From the IMG/VR virus record IMGVR_UViG_3300034062_004364, positions 1 through 28,259 of that record: a stretch of 28,259 bases of DNA, one strand, 5' to 3'. The stretch comes from a virus. Of this stretch, positions 19,450 through 26,900 are shown piece after piece. How positions within the stretch are numbered: position 1 is the stretch's first letter; each line of letters begins with the position of its first letter. Both the position numbers and the translations under genes were made by a program. The notes beneath the pieces are model-generated. The model was not told where the DNA came from, did not search any database, and saw only the letters and a list, made by a program, of their open reading frames with translations.

Positions 19450-19716
19450 GTGAGCTATTCAAACATTACCAACCCAGTAAACTACCAACTTCAAGCATTT
19501 GGTCAGAATGGTTTCCGAAACATTGCATCTGGATTCTCTCCCGTTAGTGGAGAGTTTTATCGTGCAGTAACGGTATTAAGCGATGCTGTTGTTACAGTAA
19601 CTCCATCTTCTGGAGATAGCCTTAGCGCCATCACTCTTTTAGCTGGTACTACCATCTACGGGCTCTTCAGCGCTGTAAGCGTTAGCTCTGGTCGTGTACT
19701 TGCCTACATCGCCTAA
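19450..19716 (+). CDS. Small beta-rich structural protein, 88 aa
   Basis: GTG start. MSYSNITNPVNYQLQAFGQN then a region of alternating hydrophobic and Ser/Thr residues (VTVTPSSGDSLSAITLLAGT) ending VLAYIA, which looks like a compact beta sandwich. Resembles short capsid decoration or fibre-tip proteins of Bacteroidota phages in style. Three bases separate it from the next gene. Confidence 0.65.
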   Translation: MSYSNITNPVNYQLQAFGQNGFRNIASGFSPVSGEFYRAVTVLSDAVVTVTPSSGDSLSAITLLAGTTIYGLFSAVSVSSGRVLAYIA

Positions 19717-19719
19717 GAG

Positions 19720-19998
19720 ATGTTAGGAATCGGTCTTGGAGTCAATTTAGCGAACTTTGCCGCTGGTCTTTACCGCGGCGCAGCCCAGCTGTTTGTAATA
19801 AACTACACTCAGTATGTGGTCGCGGATAACGATGGTATTGTCGAGGGAACTTCTTGCCTTACGGCTGATATGTTTGAGCTTGGCATCCGCAATATGGCGG
19901 ACTATGTGAACTTTATTTTTGAGCGTTGGAGTGATGACGGGGCCACTATTGAGGGTCAAGATTGCTTTAGTGCAGCGGTATACAAACTAAATTCTTAA
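19720..19998 (+). CDS. Hypothetical protein, 92 aa
   Basis: Not recognised. The N-terminus MLGIGLGVNLANFAAGLYRG is hydrophobic and Gly-rich and could be a membrane or packing helix; the rest is acidic (NYTQYVVADNDGIVEGTSC, later FERWSDDGATIEGQDCF) with two Cys. Starts three bases after the previous stop and ends five bases before the first LamG fibre gene, so it is in the same transcript. Confidence 0.65.
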   Translation: MLGIGLGVNLANFAAGLYRGAAQLFVINYTQYVVADNDGIVEGTSCLTADMFELGIRNMADYVNFIFERWSDDGATIEGQDCFSAAVYKLNS

Positions 19999-20003
19999 GA
20001 GAG

Positions 20004-21734
20004 ATGTCTTCATTTTACTCAGACGCTTCATTGGTAATGATCCCCTCGGGGTACAAGAACGCAAAGGTCTACTGTGCGGTGCCAACGGACGGGCTAGGAG
20101 ATTTGACCTTTACCCGTGCCTCAAGCGCCACCCGAGTGGCTTCAAACGGCCTTATTGAGAAGGTGCGGACTAATCTTTGTTTACAATCAAATGGTTTTAA
20201 TACTGCATCTTGGACAGTGAGTTCGGCAACCGTCACAAGTGGGCAAGCTGGGTATGATGGTACGAACAACGCTTATGAACTTACATCTACAGTAAATGGC
20301 GGTAATATTTTTCAAACCAACACGCAAAGCGGGGTACAAACCTATAGCGTATATGCAAAAGGAAGCGTATCTAACGGCATACGACTCTTTGCTCCCGGTA
20401 CTGTAAATTGTTCTGCATATTTTAATCTAAATCTTGGCACTGTTGGCACAATTACTGGAGGCGCAACTGCTAAAATTGATTCTGTCGGTAACGGTTGGTT
20501 CCGTTGTTCAATTTCATTTGACCAAACAAATCTAACTTTGCGTTTTTACCCAACTAACAACGCAAACGCTCAAGCTGCTGGAACGATTTTTATTCAAAAC
20601 TCCCAACTTGAAACGGGCGACATAGCAACCGACTACATCCCCACCACCACCACCGCAGTAAGCGTTGGCCCCGTAAGCGGTTTACCCCGTTTGGACTACC
20701 TTAATAGCACTTGCCCTAAACTTCTCTTGGAACCTCAGCGGACGAACTTGGTTACGTTCTCGGAGCAGTTTAACAATGCCGCTTGGACAACGCAGGAAGT
20801 AAATGTCACGGCTAACGCAGCGATAGCACCCGATGGCACGCAGTCAGCGGATAATATCGTGCCAACTGCAATAAGTGGCACACACCAAATTTTTAGCAGC
20901 GCTTTAGTTTCCTCATCGCAATGCGCAATGAGTGTTTTTGCAAAAGCAAACGGGTACACCACGTTTCATATGCTTGATAGGGCAAGCGGTTCAAATGGCG
21001 CTGTATTTAATTTAGCAAACGGGACCGTTACAAACGCAGGAAGTGGAACGGGTACAATTACCGCAATGGGGAACGGATGGTACCGATGCACTGCCGTTGC
21101 AACCACTACGGGCGTTCGTTTTTACGTTCCAACCTCAGCAAGTAATTTTACTGGCGATGGTACAAGTGGTGTTCTTTTATGGGGCGCACAAGTTGAAGCG
21201 GGAGCCTACGCCAGCTCGTACATCCCCACGCTTGCAGCATCAGTTACAAGGGTTGCGGAGCTTGCTCAAAAGCCTTCAGCTTCTGCCTTGATTGGAACTA
21301 CAAGCGGAACGGCTTATATGTCGTTTGTAATGGATTCGGACACCTCTGCTGATGTAACTACTTTATTGGGGTTGCATTTTTCAACCTCTATATCAAATAG
21401 AATACAATTATACTCAAGATTTGGCGTTGTAAGTCTATTGGTTGTTGCGGGCGGCACCATTATATCAAATGTTACTCTGTATGATGCTGCTCCAAATCAG
21501 CTTGTAAATGTTGCGTTTACTTACGGCCCCGCTGGCGTTCGTGCTTACGTCAATGGAACACAAGTTTACAATACTGCTACGGCAATATCGTTTACCGAAA
21601 CCTTGAATCTTTACACTATTTGCAACCGAAGCGGAATTGATGATCTTGGCAAAGGCCAACGAATTGCCCAAAGTTTATTGTTTAAAGACCGAGTTTTAAC
21701 CAATGCCCAACTGGCAGAATTAACCACCTTATGA
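20004..21734 (+). CDS. LamG-type tail fibre/receptor-binding protein A, 576 aa
   Basis: Probable adhesin. The N-terminus has YSDASLVMIPSGYKNAKVYC then LTFTRASSATRVASNGLIEK, a motif common in phage fibre proteins. Two successive carbohydrate-binding-like beta units follow (about 52-215 and 247-405), each starting RTNL and ending QLETG.. DYIPT or QVEAGAYASSYIPT. The C-terminus (about 415-576) has a concanavalin/LamG pattern (LVNVAFTYGPAGVRAYVNGT ... LLFKDRVLTNAQLAELTTL). The next gene but one is a paralogue. The interior uses more A/T at third codon positions than its flanks, suggesting exchanged segments. Confidence 0.8.
   Translation: MSSFYSDASLVMIPSGYKNAKVYCAVPTDGLGDLTFTRASSATRVASNGLIEKVRTNLCLQSNGFNTASWTVSSATVTSGQAGYDGTNNAYELTSTVNGGNIFQTNTQSGVQTYSVYAKGSVSNGIRLFAPGTVNCSAYFNLNLGTVGTITGGATAKIDSVGNGWFRCSISFDQTNLTLRFYPTNNANAQAAGTIFIQNSQLETGDIATDYIPTTTTAVSVGPVSGLPRLDYLNSTCPKLLLEPQRTNLVTFSEQFNNAAWTTQEVNVTANAAIAPDGTQSADNIVPTAISGTHQIFSSALVSSSQCAMSVFAKANGYTTFHMLDRASGSNGAVFNLANGTVTNAGSGTGTITAMGNGWYRCTAVATTTGVRFYVPTSASNFTGDGTSGVLLWGAQVEAGAYASSYIPTLAASVTRVAELAQKPSASALIGTTSGTAYMSFVMDSDTSADVTTLLGLHFSTSISNRIQLYSRFGVVSLLVVAGGTIISNVTLYDAAPNQLVNVAFTYGPAGVRAYVNGTQVYNTATAISFTETLNLYTICNRSGIDDLGKGQRIAQSLLFKDRVLTNAQLAELTTL
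20631..20695 (+). repeat. 65-bp repeat shared with 22443-22507
   Basis: The stretch encoding DYIPTTTTAVSVGPVSGLPR is the same in both fibre genes at 63 of 65 bases, while sequences on either side differ widely. It could serve as a recombination seam between the paralogues. Confidence 0.8.
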
Positions 21735-21823
21735 AATTCTTAAAATACGAATTCACGCCTACCCAATGTTTCACTTCGTTCAACACCGAAGCTACGCTTC
21801 TTATGGGGCTACGGCAAAAATAA
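21731..21823 (+). pseudogene. Truncated copy of the MKF-KYEF gene, 30 codons
   Basis: Read directly: ATG at 21731 overlaps the TGA of fibre A; TAA at 21821-21823. The start MKFLKYEFTPTQ matches MKFYKYEFPTQ of the 125-aa gene at 23529, which stands in the same place behind fibre B. After about 12 residues the similarity ends and a Phe/Thr-rich tail with a GAAGC-TAC-GCTTC hairpin follows. I read it as the shortened partner gene of fibre A after a tandem duplication; it may still make a peptide. Confidence 0.6.
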
Positions 21824-21833
21824 TTAACAAGCT

Positions 21834-23510
21834 ATGAGTACCTACGATGATGCCTCTTTAGTTCTTGTCCCTTCGGGGTACAAGAATGGTATTGTATTTA
21901 GCCAGAAGCCAATGGATGCTAATGGCCAGCTGACCTTTACAAGGGCCTCAAGTGCTACCCGTGTGCAGAGTGACGGGCTAATTGAAAAGGTGCGGACTAA
22001 TTTGTTGCTTCAATCAGTTTGGCCAAACATTGGAACGGGCGTTGCGCCTACCTCGTGGGCAGCAAGTACTACTAACTTTTCCGCAGGGCCGTTGGCTGGT
22101 CAACTTTTATGCAATACAAGTGCAAGTCGTGGGTTTATTACTCAATCCGTTTCATTAACTGCTGGGCAATATGCCTTAAGTGTGTTTGTGGACTCCGTTA
22201 CTACTAGCGGCCAAATCAATCAAATGATTTCAATTTTTGGCGCAACTAGTTTAAAATACTACGAAGATGGAATAGAAGTAAGTGGAACCGCAAGCATAGT
22301 TGCTGGCAAGCGATATGCGGTAGTTGGAACTGTTACTACGGGTTCTTTTAGTATGCGGATTGGCAGTGGAGTAGATGCCAATGCTACGAATAACTTTGTT
22401 ATTTCACGCCCTCAATTAGAGGTTTCAGACTTCGGAGCAACAGACTACATCCCCACCACCACCACCGCAGTAAGCGTTGGCCCAGTGAGCGGTTTACCCC
22501 GTTTGGATTATTTGGGGTCTACTTGCCCTCGCTTGTTGCTGGAGCCGCAGCGGACGAACTTTCTGCTCAACAATTTGAGTATAATTGGCAATACAACCAG
22601 CGGACAAGCTACGCCTATAGTTAGCCCCGATGGTTACGAAAATGGCCGTTTGCCAATTCCAAGCTCAACGGCAAGCCGCTTCGAGTTTATTTTCGCTGGC
22701 GGAACATTTGCCAGTGGTACAGTACTTACCTATTCTTGGTTTGTTAAAACAGTAAGCACGCCAGCCAGCCCTTCGCCAACTACGGGCCAGCTCACGCAAT
22801 TCACCGCAAGCGTAAACGCAACGGCTGGAACGCCTACTAAAATGGCAGACTACGGCAATGGATGGGAGCGTTGGTCTATTACTTATACGGTTGTTAATGG
22901 TGCGGTAAATAGTACGTTACGAGCTTATTACGGTGGAGTTATTGGCATTGGCAATAGTTCAGTAGCGTACTACGGGCATCAAGTTGAGCAAGGCACCTAC
23001 GCAACTTCGCTCATCATTAATCAATCGGCAGCGGTGACCCGTGTGGCGGATGCTGCTTCAAAGACGGGCATTAGCTCTTTGATTGGGCAGACGGAGGGGG
23101 CTTTTTACGCTGAGTGGGAAGTTACGCAAGCCGATGGCGGAGTATACGAAATTAGTTTGAGCGATGGAAGTGCAAGCAATGCCGTGCGCCTTCGTCAAAA
23201 TTCCTCAAATACGATGCAATTGGTTGTCGCTTCTTCGGGTGCTGTTGTTGCCTCTATTTCAAGCGGAACCACAATTGTAGTCGGTCAGCGATACAAACTT
23301 GCGGCAGCATACAAACTAAACGATTTCGTTTTTTACTTAAACGGAACGCAAGTAGGTAGCGATTCTTCGGGAGCAGTTCCAGCAACTTTGACTAGCATTG
23401 GTACAAGTCGTGGAGATGGAAACTTTCCTTTTTACGGAGAACTTAACCAAGCCCTAATATTCAAGACTCGTTTAGACAACGCAACACTTCAGTCATTAAC
23501 CACTTTATAA
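21834..23510 (+). CDS. LamG-type tail fibre/receptor-binding protein B, 558 aa
   Basis: Paralogue of the 576-aa gene upstream. The N-terminal YDDASLVLVPSGYKNGIVFS and LTFTRASSATRVQSDGLIEK, then VRTNLLLQS, match fibre A closely. The first binding-like unit ends QLEVSDFGATDYIPTTTT, the second ends QVEQGTYATSLIINQSAAVT, and the C-terminus is a LamG-like sandwich (VVGQRYKLAAAYKLNDFVFY then LNGTQVGSD; ending LIFKTRLDNATLQSLTTL). The middle units differ strongly from A, so the two fibres probably see different surface glycans. The gene ends 18 bases before its small partner. Confidence 0.8.
   Translation: MSTYDDASLVLVPSGYKNGIVFSQKPMDANGQLTFTRASSATRVQSDGLIEKVRTNLLLQSVWPNIGTGVAPTSWAASTTNFSAGPLAGQLLCNTSASRGFITQSVSLTAGQYALSVFVDSVTTSGQINQMISIFGATSLKYYEDGIEVSGTASIVAGKRYAVVGTVTTGSFSMRIGSGVDANATNNFVISRPQLEVSDFGATDYIPTTTTAVSVGPVSGLPRLDYLGSTCPRLLLEPQRTNFLLNNLSIIGNTTSGQATPIVSPDGYENGRLPIPSSTASRFEFIFAGGTFASGTVLTYSWFVKTVSTPASPSPTTGQLTQFTASVNATAGTPTKMADYGNGWERWSITYTVVNGAVNSTLRAYYGGVIGIGNSSVAYYGHQVEQGTYATSLIINQSAAVTRVADAASKTGISSLIGQTEGAFYAEWEVTQADGGVYEISLSDGSASNAVRLRQNSSNTMQLVVASSGAVVASISSGTTIVVGQRYKLAAAYKLNDFVFYLNGTQVGSDSSGAVPATLTSIGTSRGDGNFPFYGELNQALIFKTRLDNATLQSLTTL
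22443..22507 (+). repeat. 65-bp repeat, second copy
   Basis: Partner of 20631-20695, with two mismatches over 65 bases. Confidence 0.8.
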
Positions 23511-23528
23511 TCAATAACAACAACAGCT

Positions 23529-23906
23529 ATGAAGTTTTATAAGTACGAATTCCCCACCCAAGCATCTTGGGAATCAGCCAAAGCAACAATCTCCACCACA
23601 GACGAAGAAGGCAACACCTCTTACAACAGCGAAATCGTAGTAGCTGTCCACGAGATTGGTAACATCTGCCTCGCCACCAACCCAGAGACGGGTGAGTGTA
23701 CCGACCTCTCCACAGAGTGGGCGGTAGACATCCTATGGCAGGACCTAGAGCCTGTAGACTTCGTTGCCTACAAAGTGTGGCCAGTTCCGGGAGCTTACGC
23801 CCACGTGTTTAGCGGATGGGATGCCTTCTACGCTACCGAGTACTGCGTTGCTAACCCAACTGCTGCCTACTGTATTCTACCTCCAGTTGCTCCGACCTTA
23901 GAGTAA
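23529..23906 (+). CDS. Fibre-associated protein, 125 aa
   Basis: Starts MKFYKYEFPTQASWESAKAT and contains several acidic and aromatic strings (TEWAVDILWQDLEPVDFVAY, AYAHVFSGWDAFYATEYC). It lies directly after fibre B and has a truncated relative after fibre A, so it is likely an assembly helper or cap for the fibre. Similar proteins, described as hypothetical, occur beside fibres in Bacteroidota phages as far as I recall. No catalytic motif seen. A terminator-like hairpin follows. Confidence 0.65.
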   Translation: MKFYKYEFPTQASWESAKATISTTDEEGNTSYNSEIVVAVHEIGNICLATNPETGECTDLSTEWAVDILWQDLEPVDFVAYKVWPVPGAYAHVFSGWDAFYATEYCVANPTAAYCILPPVAPTLE

Positions 23907-23930
23907 CATTCGTATCTTTATATACGTTAT

Positions 23931-23956
23931 AGGGGCCTATTGTGCCCCTTTGGCGT
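23931..23956 (+). terminator. Terminator-like hairpin before the giant fibre gene
   Basis: AGGGGC (23931-23936) pairs with GCCCCT (23944-23949) around a 7-base loop, followed by TTGGCGTTTT, a modest T-rich tract. It separates the LamG fibre unit from the next promoter. Confidence 0.5.
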
Positions 23957-23960
23957 TTTG

Positions 23961-23968
23961 TACCTTTG
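23961..23968 (+). promoter_or_regulatory. -7 box for the giant fibre gene
   Basis: TACCTTTG, with a TTG 18 bases upstream (23940-23942), ends seven bases before the ATG at 23976; the message should have almost no leader. Confidence 0.65.
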
Positions 23969-23975
23969 CAATCGT

Positions 23976-26900
23976 ATGGCAGCAAATCAAGTAGACTTTA
24001 AGATCCTTCCGAGCGATCAATTTAGCGTATATAGTCCCCAGACCCGAAGCGACAAGGTAATCACCTATTTTACTTTGCTGTCTAAGCTTCGTGGAGACAT
24101 CCTATCGGTTGGACAAGACGACGACCCAAACGATATTGTCTCAGCGTTCTACAGCAGCGTAGGGGGAACTCAGACCCTCCACCTTGTAAAGGCGGATGGG
24201 TCAGAGATTACGGCATCTACACCAGAGCAGATTATATCGGGAACCGTAAACTTCGTATCTAAGTTTACCACGGCAAACGATATCGGGGACTCTCAAATAT
24301 TTGACAACGGAACCAACGTAGGTATCGGTACCACCTCAATGACCCACAAGCTTCAGCTTGGCACTGGTGGGGTCTTCGCTGATTACTATCAGCTAGACAC
24401 CACCTACTCTAACGGATTCGTTATAGGGGCAATCAGCTGGGACATAGACAACGGAACCGCAGACATCGGCCTAAGTTCGAACCTTAAGCTAAAGATTGGC
24501 CAGGACGACACTTGGTACGTAAAGAATCAAAGTGGCTCTACCATCACCAAAGGAACGGTTGTCTACGCAAGTGGAACGCTTGGAGCTTCGGGGCGTATAA
24601 CAATCGCCCCGATGATTGCAAACGGAACTATCCCATCACGTTTTCTTTTAGGCATTGTAGCAGAGAATATCCTCAACGGAGCGGACGGGTACGTAATATC
24701 AAAGGGAAAGATTCGTCAGATAAACACTAATGCATTCAACGATGGGGATGTGCTTTGGCTTAGCCCTACGGTTGCTGGAGCTCTTACGGTAACAGAGCCT
24801 ACGGCGCCAAACCTTAAGCTAGCCATTGCCTTTGTGGTCCACAAGGCCACAAACGGAATCCTTGCGGTCCGTGCGACAGAGGGGGTTAGGATTGCTGACG
24901 CATCAGACGTAGAATACGCTGGTGCAGCCGACAATAGCTTCCTTGTCTACAATAGCGCCACAGGGGTGTGGGAGGACGAGGCTGTTAGCATCTTCAAGAC
25001 TATTGCTGTTGCTGGTCAGAGTAGTGTCGTTGCAGACACCTATACCGATACGCTCACCCTTGCCGCAGGCACTGGCGTCACCATCACCACCAACGCGGGT
25101 ACCGATACCATCACCATCTCAGCGCCAGGAGCAACGGGAGGTACGGTAACGTCAATCAACATTACCGCAGGACCAAAGATTCTATCTAGCGGAGGCCCAA
25201 TCACTACAAGTGGTTCCATCACCGTATCCCACGAGGGGGCAACAGCATCCGACATCGCCACGATGACGGACTTCTTAAACTATGTGACGGCAAATGGTGG
25301 CGTTGTGGAAGCCATAGGTCCCGTCTCCGAGGTTATCGCCACGCTGACGGGCTACGAGCCTGCCACCACCACTTCGAACACAGGAGGGACGGTAATTCAG
25401 AATATGTCTATCGATGACTACGGTCACGTGATGGGCATAAGCTCCACCACCCTTGACAGCGACGACATCATAGAAGGTTCAACGAACCTATACTTTACCA
25501 ATGCTAGGGCTCGTGCTGCTATCTCAACAACAGCAACTGGTCTTACCTACACCAGCGCTACGGGTGTGCTGTCTCTGACGGCTGGTTATATAATACCAAC
25601 AACCACCCAAGAGACAAACTGGACTGCGGCATACAATGACAAGATCAATTCGGCATCGTTTAACACCACAAATGGCGTTATAACTCTCACCCAGCAAGAC
25701 GCCGGTACGGTAACGGTAGACATCGATGGACGTTTTATCAACCTCGACGAAAAGGCTGCGGTAAACGGAGTGGCTACGCTAGACGCTGGTGGAAAGGTAC
25801 CAACATCACAGCTTCCGGGAGGTCTTCTTATTTACAAGGGTACGTGGGATGCGTCAACCAACACGCCAACACTTGCCAACGGGACGGGTAGTGCTGGAGA
25901 CACCTACCTCTGTAACGTTGCGGGTACGGTAAACTTTGGCGCTGGCAACATTACGTTTAGTGTTGGTGACCTTGCCATCTACAGCGGAACAATATGGGAA
26001 CGCTCTGGTTCTGCGTCAGACGTAACATCTGTTAACGGATTTCAGGGCGCCGTTGTCCTTGACCTTGACGACATCAACGACGTTGACATCACCTCCATTG
26101 CCGACAGGCAGTTTGTGGTTTACGACAACACTAGCTCCACGTGGAAGAATCGTTTGCTCAGCTACTTTACCACTGACGAAATCACAGAGGGGGCAACCAA
26201 TCTGTTCTTCACCACCGCTAGGGCACAGGCAGCCATTAACGCCTTCTCTAGCATTGCGGTATCTGGACAGAGTAACGTTGTAGCTGACGTCTACAACGAT
26301 ACGCTTACATTTGCAACCAGCGGTACTGGATTCACAATAACTACAGATGCCTCTACCGATACAATCACCCTTACCAATACGCTTCCCGACCAGACTGTTG
26401 TCTTAACGGCAGGCAGCGGTATTGGAGTCACTGGAACATATCCCACCTTTACCATTGATAACACATCTCCATCTAGTGGTGGAACGGTAACGTCTATAAG
26501 CACAACTGCTCCAATAACGGGAGGCACAATTACTACTACTGGAACCATTGGCATAACTCAATCTAGTGGTGGCGCAGATGGTTACCTAAGTTCAGTAGAC
26601 TGGACTACGTTCAACAGCAAGGAGCCAGCGCTAACAAAGGGTAACCTTACAGAGACAACATCTTCTATTCTTACTATTGCCGGAGGAACAAATGCTGTAA
26701 TCGGCTCCGGTACAACGATAGCGGTATCTCAGGCCACTACATCAACAAGTGGATACCTAAGTTCAACTGACTGGAATACTTTTAACGCAAAAGAACCAGT
26801 CCTCACAAAGGGAAACCTTACTGAGGCTACGTCAGCCATACTAACAATAACTGGAGGCACTGGATCTGTAATTGGTTCTGGAACAACGATAGCTGTTTCT

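Noticed and set aside
20004-23510. Variable fibre genes considered as targets of a diversity-generating retroelement
   Set aside because: No reverse transcriptase gene or template repeat with adenine-specific changes is seen in the window; differences between A and B are not limited to A positions.
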